Assembly: GCA_947454485.1 (NCBI GenBank)
Contig: CANGJJ010000006.1
Span: forward strand, 1 to 64,000
Direction: 5' to 3'
DNA: 64,000 nucleotides
Origin: Beijerinckiaceae bacterium
Lineage (GTDB): Bacteria > Pseudomonadota > Alphaproteobacteria > Rhizobiales > Beijerinckiaceae
The position numbers and the translations under genes were made by a program. Shown in pieces: positions 34,988-43,754 of the stretch; the first letter of the stretch is position 1, and the number at the start of each line of letters is the position of its first letter. The notes beneath the pieces were generated by a model. It saw only the letters and a program-made list of their open reading frames with translations, did not search any database and was not told where the DNA came from.

Positions 34988-35923
34988 ATGACCATCGACC
35001 ATCAGCAACTCAGTATCTTTTTGGCCGTCTATCAGCACCGCTCCATCGGCAAGGCCGCGCTGGCACTGAATGTCACCCAGCCTTGGGTCAGCCGCTCGCT
35101 ACGCAAACTCGAGGATCATGTGGGCGCGCCTTTGTTCGAGCGCCACTCCTCCGGCGTCATCCCCACTCTGGCCGCCGATGTGCTGCGCCCCTATGCGGAT
35201 GAGATCATCTCGGACTCGCGCGCGGCTCTGGAAGAGATTGCCGCCCTCTCTGGCAAAGGCACCTCCATCGTGCGCGTTGGGGCTTTGGCGGGTGTGTCAA
35301 ATTCACTGTTGCCCATGGCCATCGACCAACTTTTGCAGAAATGGCCCAACCTGCGCGTGCAGTTGATTGAAGCAGTCGAGGATCAACTGAGCGAAGCACT
35401 CGCACGCGGGCAGATCGACATCGCCATTGCAGGGGCGATGCAACATCACGAAGTCACCTTCTCCGCGCCCCAGCGCATGACTGATCCTGTGATTGTTGTA
35501 GCCAGTCGCGATCACGCCCTGTCGCGCAAGGCGAATGTCTCGCTGCAAGATCTCGCGCAGTATCGCTGGGTCATGCCGCCGCCCTCAACCGTGCCGCGTC
35601 AGGAGTTCGAGCAGCGATTTCGCAAAGCAGGCCTTGAGCCACCAGTTGTCACGGTTGAGACGCGCTCGGTCAGCGCCATTCGCGCGCTTGTCGCCCTCAC
35701 GGACATGATCTCTTGGCAACCGCGCGCAGTGCTGGCCATCGACAAAGGCGCGGGGCCGATTATCGAGATCAAAACGCCAGAGCTGATTTGGGATCGTCAG
35801 TTCTCGCTCTTCCGCCGCGAGAAGGGTCTTTTGGCGCCGGGCGCCAAAAAGCTTGTCGATGAGATCAGACTACTGTGTTCACCACCGGCAACAAGCCGCC
35901 CCACACGCAAGACGCGCGCCTAG
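34988..35923 (+). CDS. LysR-family transcriptional regulator
   Basis: A 311-residue regulator with the N-terminal winged helix ('QQLSIFLAVYQHRSIGKAALALNVTQPWVSRSLRKLE', residues about 6-45 in parts) and a periplasmic-binding-like effector domain from about 90 ('IVRVGALAGVSNSLLPMAIDQ'). The ATG at 34988 fits the family; 15 codons of extra frame lie upstream. It is divergent from the vanA-like gene and 17 bp from the convergent end of a Bug gene. It may control the aromatic oxygenase operon, the C5-acid module, or both. Confidence 0.9.
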   Translation: MTIDHQQLSIFLAVYQHRSIGKAALALNVTQPWVSRSLRKLEDHVGAPLFERHSSGVIPTLAADVLRPYADEIISDSRAALEEIAALSGKGTSIVRVGALAGVSNSLLPMAIDQLLQKWPNLRVQLIEAVEDQLSEALARGQIDIAIAGAMQHHEVTFSAPQRMTDPVIVVASRDHALSRKANVSLQDLAQYRWVMPPPSTVPRQEFEQRFRKAGLEPPVVTVETRSVSAIRALVALTDMISWQPRAVLAIDKGAGPIIEIKTPELIWDRQFSLFRREKGLLAPGAKKLVDEIRLLCSPPATSRPTRKTRA

Positions 35924-35940
35924 GGCGACTTGCGTGATGG

Positions 35941-36918
35941 TTAGTTTGGCTTAATGCCGGCCGCTTTGATGATGGCCGCGTTGAGCTCGACTTCCTTGCG
36001 CACATAATCGTCAAATTCGGTGGCACTCATCGGCATGGGATCAGCGCCCAAAGCCGCAAAGCGCTCGCGCACAGAGGGCGTCGCCAAAGCGGTGCGCAAC
36101 TCGGCTGCCAAACGCTCAACAATGGCGCGCGGTGTTTTGGCAGGCGCAAAAGCCCCCACCCAGAACTCATAGCCAGAGTCGGGGAACCCCGCTTCAACCG
36201 TCGTCGGCACATCAGGCAGAACAGACGAGCGACGCGCACTTGTGACTGCGAGCGGCATCAGCTTGCCATCACGGATCAGCGAGAGCGCAGGCGGCACGGG
36301 CGAGAAGTAAAAATCAACGCGGCCCGACAGCACCTCATTGATCGCCTCTGGCGCACCGGCGAAAGGCACATGCACGCCCTCAAAACCAGCAGCCACGCGC
36401 ACACGCTCAGCTGCCAGATGGGTGGAATTGCCAATGCCGCCTGAGGAGAAATTGATCGAGCCAGGCTTTGCCTTGGCAGTGGCGACAAAATCCTTCAGCG
36501 TCTTCCAACCCCGAGAGGGCGGCGTGACCATAACAGTGGGAATGCTGGCGAGTGGCGCAAGACCGGCAAAGTCGCGCGTCACATCAAAGGACAGATTGGT
36601 GAACATGGATGCGAACAGCGTATGCGTCGAAGAATTCACCAAAAGCGTATAGCCGTCTGGCTCAGCGCGCGCGGCAATGGACGTCCCCAGCGACTGCGCC
36701 GCACCAGGGCGATTTTCTATTACAAAGGTCTGGCCGACTTGCCGCCCCACTTGCTCAAAGGCAAGACGGGCCAGCACATCGGTCGCACTACCCGCCGACA
36801 AAGTGACAATCACCTTCACAGGCTGCTTCGTCGGCCAGTCCTGCGCGGATGCAGGAACATTTGCTGCAAGGCCTGCAGCAATCAGACAAGTTGCGATCCA
36901 ATGTTTCATCAAAGTCAT
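35941..36918 (-). CDS. Bug/TctC-type periplasmic solute-binding protein
   Basis: A 325-residue exported protein of the tripartite tricarboxylate transporter receptor family. The signal peptide ends near 'NVPASAQ' (about residue 25). Family blocks seen are 'VTLSAGSATDVLARLAFE', 'ENRPGAAQSLG', 'PDGYTLLVNSS' and 'VHVPFAGAPEAI'. It would bind an organic acid. No TctA/TctB permease gene is near. The first ATG and one three codons on are both possible starts. It lies 36 bp after the next Bug gene on the same strand. Confidence 0.88.
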   Translation of the reverse strand: MTLMKHWIATCLIAAGLAANVPASAQDWPTKQPVKVIVTLSAGSATDVLARLAFEQVGRQVGQTFVIENRPGAAQSLGTSIAARAEPDGYTLLVNSSTHTLFASMFTNLSFDVTRDFAGLAPLASIPTVMVTPPSRGWKTLKDFVATAKAKPGSINFSSGGIGNSTHLAAERVRVAAGFEGVHVPFAGAPEAINEVLSGRVDFYFSPVPPALSLIRDGKLMPLAVTSARRSSVLPDVPTTVEAGFPDSGYEFWVGAFAPAKTPRAIVERLAAELRTALATPSVRERFAALGADPMPMSATEFDDYVRKEVELNAAIIKAAGIKPN

Positions 36919-36954
36919 CCCTCAATAAGTCTGGAATTGCGCAGGCGCCGCTGC

Positions 36955-37938
36955 CTATTCAAGAGCGATCTTTGCCTTGGTGACGATATCGCCCCAGCGC
37001 TTGATTTCTTTCTCGATGAAGCTGCGGAACTCGGCCGGCGTCATGGTCCACGCCTCTGCGCCATCGCGGTCGAGGGCCTCCATCACCGCTTTGTCGGCCA
37101 TGGCTTTGCGCACTTCTGTATTGATCTTCGCGATAATGTCATCGGGCGTGCCCGCAGGCGCAATCAAGCCATACCATTGCGAGGCCTCAAAGCCGGGGAT
37201 GAATTCCGAGATCGAGGGAATATCATTGGCCGAAGGCAGACGCGTCGTGCTGGCCGTACCAAGCGCACGCAGCGTTCCCGCCCGTACATGCGGCAGAACA
37301 GCAGGACCGCCCGTCATCATCAGCTGGATCTGACCTGACAAAAGATCCGCCACGGCAGGCGAGGTTCCACGATAAGGCACATGGGTCATCTCAGTGCCCG
37401 TTGCGACCATGAAAGCAGCGGTGGCGATATGCGCCGCACTGCCATTGCCGCCACTGCCATAATTCACCTTACCCGGATTCTTCTTCAGATATTCGACGAG
37501 CTCGGTGATGTTTTTCGCGGGAACAGAGGGGTGCACAACGGCGATATTATGCACCTTCGCCAGCATCGAAATATGGGCAAATCCATTCACAGAATCATAT
37601 TGCAGATTCTTGTAGAGCGAAGGATTGACGCTGAGCGTGCCGATATGGCCCATGCCAATCGTATAGCCATCGGGAGCGGCACGTGCGATCTGCGTCGTGC
37701 CAGATGAGCCACCCGCACCGGGGCGATTTTCCACGACGATCGACTGACCCCAGGCTTCCGTGAATTTCTGGCCGATAATGCGCGCCAGAATATCCGTCGA
37801 GCCGCCGGGCGTGAAAGGCACAACAAGCGTGATCCCGCGATTGGGCCAAGCCTGCTGCGCGTGCACACCGCCCAAACCCACAAAGCCGCTTGCGACACCA
37901 CCGGCAACAACCGCACGACGTGACAGGATGGTTTTCAT
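36955..37938 (-). CDS. Bug/TctC-type periplasmic solute-binding protein
   Basis: A 327-residue relative of the previous protein. It starts 'MKTILSRRAVVAGGVASGF', with a twin-arginine signal (LSRRAVV) rather than a Sec one. The mature part has 'VVPFTPGGSTDILARIIGQ', 'ENRPGAGGSSG', 'APDGYTIGMGHIG' and 'HVPYRGTSPAVADLL'. GAGGG lies about 6 bp before the ATG at 37938. It is divergent from the MaoC gene, which suggests shared control with the CoA pathway. Confidence 0.88.
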   Translation of the reverse strand: MKTILSRRAVVAGGVASGFVGLGGVHAQQAWPNRGITLVVPFTPGGSTDILARIIGQKFTEAWGQSIVVENRPGAGGSSGTTQIARAAPDGYTIGMGHIGTLSVNPSLYKNLQYDSVNGFAHISMLAKVHNIAVVHPSVPAKNITELVEYLKKNPGKVNYGSGGNGSAAHIATAAFMVATGTEMTHVPYRGTSPAVADLLSGQIQLMMTGGPAVLPHVRAGTLRALGTASTTRLPSANDIPSISEFIPGFEASQWYGLIAPAGTPDDIIAKINTEVRKAMADKAVMEALDRDGAEAWTMTPAEFRSFIEKEIKRWGDIVTKAKIALE

Positions 37939-38086
37939 AACAGCCCTCGCCAGAAGCAATGATCTAGTCCCTCCAATACCATTCGAGCTTTGGTCTAGGC
38001 AATCACCGCCGGTTGCCTGCCAGCGCTCAAAACCTGTAAAACAAGGTCACATTCTCTTCAGTTGCCCAAAGTCAGGGATCCAGCGC

Positions 38087-38953
38087 ATGTCTGATTCGCT
38101 CGCAACCATGGTCAAAGACCTGCAAGCCTGGATCGGTCGCTCGCGCCTCTTGCATGACGAGCTCTCAGCGCAGGCGGTTAGACGCCTCGTGGCAACATTG
38201 GGTTGCGAACCTGCCTGCCTCGACCATGGTGCGGCAGTGCCGACCCATTGGCTCTCCATTCTGTTTGATGATGCGGCACCTGCCAACATGCTGGGCCGCG
38301 ATGGGCATCTCAAGCTCGGAGAATTTCTACCGCCTGTTCCCCTGCCCCGCCGCATGCTCGCAGGACGCAAACTAACATTCGAGCGGCCCCTGTGCATCGC
38401 AAAACCCCTTAGCCGTGTTTCAACCATCACCAAGATCGAGCACAAGAGCGGGCGCAGTGGCGAATTGATATTCGTATCCGTGGAACACATCATCAGCGAT
38501 GCTGAGGGCACGATCGCCATTGAGCTGCATGACACAGCCTATCGCGAAGAGGCGAGCGCCAAACCTGCGCCGCGCATTCAGCCAACCAAAGATGAGCGCA
38601 TTGCCGCATGGCAGGTGCCTTTTACACCCGACACGACATTGCTCTTTCGCTACAGCGCCCTCACCTTCAATTCGCATCGCATTCACTATGATGCGGACTA
38701 TGTGCGCGATGTTGAGGGCTACCCCGGTCTCGTCGTCAATGGCGGTCTGACGACCATCATGTTGCTGGAGGCAGCACGTCGCCACACAGGCCGCGAATTG
38801 AAGACCTATGGTCTGCGCATGCGCAAACCACTCTTCGTCAACAGTCCCGCAACTTTGTGCGGCGGGCCACTCACCGGCAACCAAATGACGCTCTGGGCGG
38901 TTGATGAGGCCGGTGATGTTCTCATTGATATTGAAGCGGAGTATGTAGCTTGA
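38087..38953 (+). CDS. MaoC-like hydratase (mesaconyl-C4/itaconyl-CoA hydratase-like)
   Basis: A 288-residue double hot-dog hydratase. The N-terminal half is the FAS1-like dehydratase region ('HWLSILFDDAAP', 'DGHLKLGEFLPPVPLPRRMLAGRKLTF' in part), and the C-terminal half carries the hydratase signature 'FRYSALTFNSHRIHYDADYVRDVEGYPGLVVNG' (in part; catalytic Asp/His region). This architecture and length match mesaconyl-C4-CoA and itaconyl-CoA hydratases. The start at 38087 is chosen as the first ATG after an unlikely upstream frame. The CoA-transferase gene begins within its stop (TTGA). Confidence 0.82.
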   Translation: MSDSLATMVKDLQAWIGRSRLLHDELSAQAVRRLVATLGCEPACLDHGAAVPTHWLSILFDDAAPANMLGRDGHLKLGEFLPPVPLPRRMLAGRKLTFERPLCIAKPLSRVSTITKIEHKSGRSGELIFVSVEHIISDAEGTIAIELHDTAYREEASAKPAPRIQPTKDERIAAWQVPFTPDTTLLFRYSALTFNSHRIHYDADYVRDVEGYPGLVVNGGLTTIMLLEAARRHTGRELKTYGLRMRKPLFVNSPATLCGGPLTGNQMTLWAVDEAGDVLIDIEAEYVA

Positions 38954-40149
38954 GTGGCCCTCTGCACGGTTTGCGAGTCATTGATCTGAGCTCGGTTGTT
39001 GTGGGCCCCGTTTGTACGGGGGTCCTCGCCGAACAAGGCGCACAAGTCATCAAAGTCGAAGGACCGCAGGGCGATCTCTTGCGCGCTTTGGGTGGCGCTG
39101 GCCGCAGCAAGGGAATGTCCGGCAAATTTTTGAACTTCAATCGCGGGCGCTATTCGCTCTGCCTCGACCTCAAGAAGGACAGTGCGCGCGCCACATTATT
39201 GCGCCTCATCCAATCAGCAGACATTGTTGTGACCAATATGCGCCCTGATGCGCAGCAGCGCTTGGGCATTGACGCAGAAAGTCTCTGCGCTGACGCACCG
39301 CGTCTCATTCATTGCTCCATCGTGGGCTTTGGGTCAGGTGGCCCTTATGAAGGTCGCCCCGCCTATGACACTGTCATTCAGGGCTCGTCCGGCATGGCTG
39401 GATGTTTTGAAGCCTCGACCGGCGAACCTCGCTTCATTCCCATGGTCATTGCCGACCATATGGCCGGATTAATTGCAGCCCAGATGATCGGCTTTGCACT
39501 CTATCGACGTGAGCGCACTGGCAAGGGTGAGGCCATCGAAGTGCCGATGTTCGAAAATATGGCGGCCTTTGTGCTGCAAGAACATTTGGGCGCGATGACC
39601 TTCGATCCACCCTTGGGCAAGCCCGGTGATGCACGCATTTTGAGCCCAGACTCGCGCCCCATCCCCACAGCTGATGGCTATATTTGCGTCTCTGCGAATA
39701 CGGATGCACAGGCTCATGGCTTCTTTGATGCGATTGGTCGCAGCGAACTCAAGAGCGATCCTCGTTTTGCAACCCTCAGCGCGCGCGTTGCCCATACGGC
39801 AGATTATTTCGCGCTGCGTATGTCATCGCTCAAACACAAACCAACAGCGCAATGGCTGCAGATCTTCGACGCCCATGATGTGCCAGCCATGCCTTACAAT
39901 ACGATTGAATCCCTTCTTACCGATCCTCATGTGCAAACTGTGGGTCTTGTCTCGCGGGAAGCTCACCCTACTGAAGGCGAGACTTTTGCCATTCGCAGCC
40001 CCAATCATCTGAGTGGCGGCATGGCACCTTTGGGTCGCCCTGCTTCACGCCTTGGTGAAGATGGAGTGAGCGTCCTGCAAGACTTCGGTTTCGCCGAAGA
40101 TGAGATCGAAGCTCTGCGCGCTGACGGCGCGCTCCTCACACCTACCTGA
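38950..40149 (+). CDS. CaiB/BaiF family CoA-transferase (family III)
   Basis: A 399-residue enzyme that moves CoA between carboxylic acids. The opening 'LHGLRVIDLSSVVVGPVCTGVLAEQGAQVIKVE' (in parts), the 'GRYSLCLDLKKDSA' block and the catalytic Asp in 'GRPAYDTVIQGSSGMAG' (about residue 140) are diagnostic. The TTG start overlaps the MaoC stop by 4 bp. With its neighbours it would activate a C4/C5 dicarboxylate such as itaconate with CoA from succinyl-CoA. Confidence 0.88.
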   Translation: MSGPLHGLRVIDLSSVVVGPVCTGVLAEQGAQVIKVEGPQGDLLRALGGAGRSKGMSGKFLNFNRGRYSLCLDLKKDSARATLLRLIQSADIVVTNMRPDAQQRLGIDAESLCADAPRLIHCSIVGFGSGGPYEGRPAYDTVIQGSSGMAGCFEASTGEPRFIPMVIADHMAGLIAAQMIGFALYRRERTGKGEAIEVPMFENMAAFVLQEHLGAMTFDPPLGKPGDARILSPDSRPIPTADGYICVSANTDAQAHGFFDAIGRSELKSDPRFATLSARVAHTADYFALRMSSLKHKPTAQWLQIFDAHDVPAMPYNTIESLLTDPHVQTVGLVSREAHPTEGETFAIRSPNHLSGGMAPLGRPASRLGEDGVSVLQDFGFAEDEIEALRADGALLTPT

Positions 40150-40157
40150 GACCTGCG

Positions 40158-40994
40158 ATGCTGCGTTCTTTTCTCTATGTGCCAGCTCATTCAGACCGCT
40201 TCGTCGCGCGCGCCCATGAGCGTGGTGCAGATGCCATCATTCTTGATCTGGAAGATTCAGTCCTGCCTGACCAGAAGGCCACAGCGCGCGCAGCACTCGC
40301 AACGGCGATCCCCTCAGTCCGGCAGAATGGCGCGAAAGTCTTTGTGCGCGTCAATGCCGATTGGGAGATGATGCAACTTGATGCCATCGCCGCCTGCCAA
40401 GCGGGCGCTGATGGCTTGTTCGTCCCCAAAGCGAGCAATGTGGATGGCCTCTTGAAACTCAGCGAGCTTCTGACGCGAGAAGAGACAGGCCAGCACCGCG
40501 CCCCGATGGATCTGGTGCCCATGATCGAAGATCCCGGCGCAGTGCTGGATGCGCGCGCAATCCTCAGTTGCACACCGCGCATCTTGGGCGTTGTGACGGG
40601 CGGCGAAGATCTCGCAACCACCATGAATGCACAGCCCACACCCGATGTGTTGCGCATCCCCAAAATCATGGTGCATCTGGCCGCCAAGGCTGTGGGCGTT
40701 CTATCCTTTGGCCTCATTCGCACTGTGGCTGATTTCAACGACCATGCCGGGATCACTGAGAGCATCCGCGAGGCACGAACATTTGGCTTTGATGGCGCGA
40801 CCTGCGTTCATCCGTCTGTTGTCGCCCTGTTAAACCAAGGCTTCGCACCCTCACAGGAGGAGCTTGCAACAGCACGCGCCATGATTGAGGCTTTTGACGC
40901 GCGTGAGACCAAAGACGGCGCTTTTCTCTTTGAGGGTCGCATGGTCGATGCCCCCATTCTGGCGCGCGCCAGAAAGCTTCTCGCCCTGACTTGA
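40158..40994 (+). CDS. HpcH/HpaI aldolase, CitE-like CoA-ester lyase
   Basis: A 278-residue TIM-barrel lyase. The pattern 'RSFLYVPAHSDRFVARA', 'AIILDLEDSVLP', 'VRVNA', 'PMIEDPGAVLDA' and 'VTGGEDLATTM' is that of citrate lyase beta/malyl-CoA lyase relatives with metal-binding acidic residues. In a CaiB-MaoC-CitE trio it would be the (citra)malyl-CoA lyase giving acetyl-CoA plus pyruvate (or glyoxylate). It follows the transferase by 8 bp and ends the operon. Confidence 0.86.
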   Translation: MLRSFLYVPAHSDRFVARAHERGADAIILDLEDSVLPDQKATARAALATAIPSVRQNGAKVFVRVNADWEMMQLDAIAACQAGADGLFVPKASNVDGLLKLSELLTREETGQHRAPMDLVPMIEDPGAVLDARAILSCTPRILGVVTGGEDLATTMNAQPTPDVLRIPKIMVHLAAKAVGVLSFGLIRTVADFNDHAGITESIREARTFGFDGATCVHPSVVALLNQGFAPSQEELATARAMIEAFDARETKDGAFLFEGRMVDAPILARARKLLALT

Positions 40995-41043
40995 CTACGG
41001 CTCGCGCTCAGTTTCTCCTGTCACAAAATACAGGGAGGATGAC

Positions 41044-41628
41044 ATGGCATATAACAGGCGCGAGATCCTTATCGGTTCAGTTGCAGCTTCGGCGCTTCTG
41101 TCATCACCGCTACAAGCCCAAAACACGAAGTCTGAGGTCTATGACGCCAAGGCACTCAGTCAATGGCCGCGCACGGGTGATGCCAATTGGACGCTCGCGG
41201 GCGATGTGATTCAGGCGACATCTGGCAGCGGCTATCTCGTCTCAGCCAAAGCCTATGGTGACTTCAAATTGCGCGCAGAGTTTTGGGTAGACACGCCCGC
41301 CAATAGCGGCATTTTCATCCGCTGTCAGGACGCCAACAAACCTGCCACGACGACCGGCTATGAGGTGAATATCTACGACACTCGCAAAGACCCTTCCTAT
41401 GGTACAGGGGCGATTGTAGAGGTCGGCAAAGTCGACCCCATGCCAAAGGCCGGCGGGAAATGGAATGTGATGGAGATCACGGCCCAAGGCCCCCTCTTCA
41501 ATGTGCTCTTCAACGGCGAGAAGACAGTGGTGAATGCACGCGATGAAAAATTCGCGCGTGGCCACATCGCCTTGCAATATGGCGCTGGCGAGGTTCGATT
41601 CCGCCGCATCGAAATTACCGAGCTTTAA
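41044..41628 (+). CDS. DUF1080 (3-keto-disaccharide hydrolase-like) secreted protein
   Basis: A 194-residue protein with a Tat-like signal 'MAYNRREILIGSVAASALL...QAQ' (NRREI). The mature domain is a DUF1080 jelly-roll lectin/glucanase-like fold ('WTLAGDVIQATSGSGYLVS', 'FKLRAEFWVDTPANSGIFIRCQD' in parts, 'GYEVNIYD', 'GKWNVMEITAQG'). Some members hydrolyse 3-keto-glucosides; here the activity is unproven. AGGGAGG lies 6 bp before the ATG. Confidence 0.82.
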   Translation: MAYNRREILIGSVAASALLSSPLQAQNTKSEVYDAKALSQWPRTGDANWTLAGDVIQATSGSGYLVSAKAYGDFKLRAEFWVDTPANSGIFIRCQDANKPATTTGYEVNIYDTRKDPSYGTGAIVEVGKVDPMPKAGGKWNVMEITAQGPLFNVLFNGEKTVVNARDEKFARGHIALQYGAGEVRFRRIEITEL

Positions 41629-41705
41629 AAGGCAAGATTGCACCGGGCTTGGCGATCACTTAATTTCCCCAAGCAGAATCGCCATGCCCGTGCAGGAGAC
41701 AGAGC

Positions 41706-42131
41706 GTGAATATCGTCATCCACCACAATCCCAACTGTGGGACCTCGCGCAATGTCATCGCCATTGTGGAAGCCGCTGGCTATAAGCCAACCATCATCGA
41801 ATATCTGAAGACCGGCTGGACGCGTCCTCAATTACTCGCGCTTTTTGCGGCAGCTGGGCTCACACCGCGCAACGCTTTGCGTATCAATAAATCTCCCGCT
41901 GAAGAGTTGGGCCTTCTCAATCCTGACGTGAGTGACGAGACGATTTTGGAGGCAATGGTGACGCACCCCATTCTCGTCAATCGCCCCATCGTCTGCACAT
42001 CAAAAGGTGTGCGTCTGTGCCGCCCAAGCGATGAAGTTCTAGATCTTCTCGACCAGTGGCCAACCGGCCCCTTCGCCAAAGAAGATGGCTCCTTGTTGAT
42101 TGATGCGCAGGGCCAACGGGTCGGCGCATGA
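41706..42131 (+). CDS. arsC: Arsenate reductase (glutaredoxin-dependent, ArsC)
   Basis: A 141-residue thioredoxin-fold reductase. The catalytic Cys11 is in 'NPNCGTSRN', the anion-binding Arg in 'LVNRPIV', and 'NKSPAEELGL' is the family loop. It reduces arsenate to arsenite using glutathione/glutaredoxin. No arsenite pump or ArsR regulator gene adjoins, so resistance would need those elsewhere. The start has GGAGACAGAGCG upstream. Confidence 0.92.
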   Translation: MNIVIHHNPNCGTSRNVIAIVEAAGYKPTIIEYLKTGWTRPQLLALFAAAGLTPRNALRINKSPAEELGLLNPDVSDETILEAMVTHPILVNRPIVCTSKGVRLCRPSDEVLDLLDQWPTGPFAKEDGSLLIDAQGQRVGA

Positions 42132-42185
42132 CTCCACCGCTGCGTTGCAGCTTGAATTAAAATGCGCTGCATGTACCCAATTGCA

Positions 42186-42210
42186 AAAGGGAACTGACAC
42201 AGCTCCCTTT
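42186..42210 (+). terminator. Weak hairpin between arsC and the DoxX gene
   Basis: AAAGGGA pairs with TCCCTTT (7 bp, plus CT/AG after a mismatch) around a 9-11 nt loop. There is no run of T beyond the stem, so termination is only possible, not shown. Confidence 0.3.
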
Positions 42211-42228
42211 CACAAACGGGAGCGAAGC

Positions 42229-42711
42229 ATGAGCGAGCAAACAGAACGCACATTCCTTCTCGTTTTTCGTCTGCTAATGGCTTGGACTTTTCTCTACGCA
42301 GCCTCGCACCAGGTCTTTAATCCAAAATTCAGTGCGGTTGGTTTTCTGTCCAACACAAAAACATTCCATAGCGTCTATACGCTCATTGCACGTCCGACTT
42401 TCGATCCCGTTCTCACTTTTCTTGTCAGCTACGGACATTTGCTCATCGGCTTGTCGCTCTTGTTTGGTTTCATGGTGCGCGTGAGTGGCATCGCAGGAAC
42501 TATCCTGCTGATGGTCTATTGGACCGCACATATGGACTGGCCCTATATCGAGAACCGCAACAATCTCATTGTCGACTACCATATCGTTTATTCAGTCGTG
42601 CTCCTGTATCTGGTCGCCAAGAGCGCAGGCCAAGTCTGGGGGCTTGATGCCATAGCCAAAGACATGCCGTTCTTCCGCAAGAATTCAACCCTTCACGCAC
42701 TTGTCAGCTGA
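42229..42711 (+). CDS. DoxX-family membrane protein
   Basis: A 160-residue protein with four hydrophobic helices ('LLVFRLLMAWTFLYAASHQ', 'VLTFLVSYGHLLIGLSLLFGFMVR', 'IAGTILLMVYWTAHM', 'DYHIVYSVVLLYLVAKSA'), fitting the DoxX fold (a small quinone/thiosulfate oxidation-linked or unknown membrane protein). The ATG at 42229 has GGGAG at proper distance and a longer upstream frame is not needed. Role unknown. Confidence 0.8.
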   Translation: MSEQTERTFLLVFRLLMAWTFLYAASHQVFNPKFSAVGFLSNTKTFHSVYTLIARPTFDPVLTFLVSYGHLLIGLSLLFGFMVRVSGIAGTILLMVYWTAHMDWPYIENRNNLIVDYHIVYSVVLLYLVAKSAGQVWGLDAIAKDMPFFRKNSTLHALVS

Positions 42712-42779
42712 CAACGAAGTTTTTTTAATCCACCTCCAGCGCGCCCACGTATCCAGCGGGCTCAACCATGGAGGTGTGC

Positions 42780-43754
42780 TTGGATCTCGCCATTCAGAAT
42801 CTCCTCTCGCCCATGGTCCTCTTTTTTGCCCTTGGGCTTGCCGCTGCTTCAGCGCGTTCTGATCTCAATGTTCCAGATTCTGTTGCAAAGCTTCTGGCGC
42901 TTTATTTGCTCATGGTCATTGGCTTTAAAGGCGGCGTACAAGTTGCACTCAATGGCCTGACCTTCGGCCTCATCGCAACGATCCTGGCCGGTATCGCACT
43001 CTCCTTCATCATCCCCGTGATTGCTTATGGTCTCTTGACCAAAATGAGCAAACTGTCCTCGGTCGATGCAGCATCCATTGCCGCACATTACGGCTCGATC
43101 TCGGCTGTGACCTTTGCAGCAGTCACAGGCTCGCTCTCACTGCTCGGCCTTCCCTATGAAGGCTATATGGCAGCAGTCGCAGCTGCGATGGAAACACCCG
43201 CCATCTTCAGCGCCCTCATCATCGCGCGCCGCGCAGATGGGATGCAGCAAGGCCCGCTGATACCACCCCATCTGTTGCGCGAAGTTGCGCTCAACGGCTC
43301 CATCGTCATGCTTCTCGGCGCCTTCGCGATTGGCATAGCAACGGGCGAGCGCGGCTATACAGCACTCAAACCCTTCCTCACAGATCTCTTCCCCGGCTTC
43401 CTCTGCTTGTTCTTGCTCGATATGGGACTTGTGGCAGGACGCGGTCTTGGTCAGGGCCGCAAATATCTCTCGCCCGCAGTGGTTGGATTCGCGGTGTTGA
43501 TGCCCTTCATTGGCGCAGCGCTCGCAGCTCTCCTCGCGCGCATGATCGGCCTGTCAGTTGGTGGTACCGCTGTCTTCATGACGCTCGCGGCCTCAGCCTC
43601 CTATATCGCTGTGCCTGCGGCGATGCGTCTTGCTCTGCCACAGGCCAATCCCGCCATCGCACTCACCCTGTCGCTTGGCGTCACCTTCCCCTTTAATCTC
43701 ATCATCGGCATCCCGCTCTATATCGCGCTTGCCAAGACCATTGCCGCACCATGA
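42780..43754 (+). CDS. sbtA: Sodium-dependent bicarbonate transporter family permease (SbtA-like)
   Basis: A membrane protein of about 324 residues with about ten hydrophobic segments in two inverted halves. 'NLLSPMVLFFALGLAAASARSDLNVPDSVAKLLALYLLMVIGFKGG' (in parts) is the SbtA opening, and the core includes 'AAHYGSISAVTFAAV' and 'METPAIFSALI'. SbtA imports bicarbonate with sodium at the inner membrane. I place the start at TTG 42780 because GGAGG lies 5 bp before it; an ATG at 42768 would add four residues and has no ribosome site. The stop overlaps the PII-like gene. Confidence 0.85.
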   Translation: MDLAIQNLLSPMVLFFALGLAAASARSDLNVPDSVAKLLALYLLMVIGFKGGVQVALNGLTFGLIATILAGIALSFIIPVIAYGLLTKMSKLSSVDAASIAAHYGSISAVTFAAVTGSLSLLGLPYEGYMAAVAAAMETPAIFSALIIARRADGMQQGPLIPPHLLREVALNGSIVMLLGAFAIGIATGERGYTALKPFLTDLFPGFLCLFLLDMGLVAGRGLGQGRKYLSPAVVGFAVLMPFIGAALAALLARMIGLSVGGTAVFMTLAASASYIAVPAAMRLALPQANPAIALTLSLGVTFPFNLIIGIPLYIALAKTIAAP

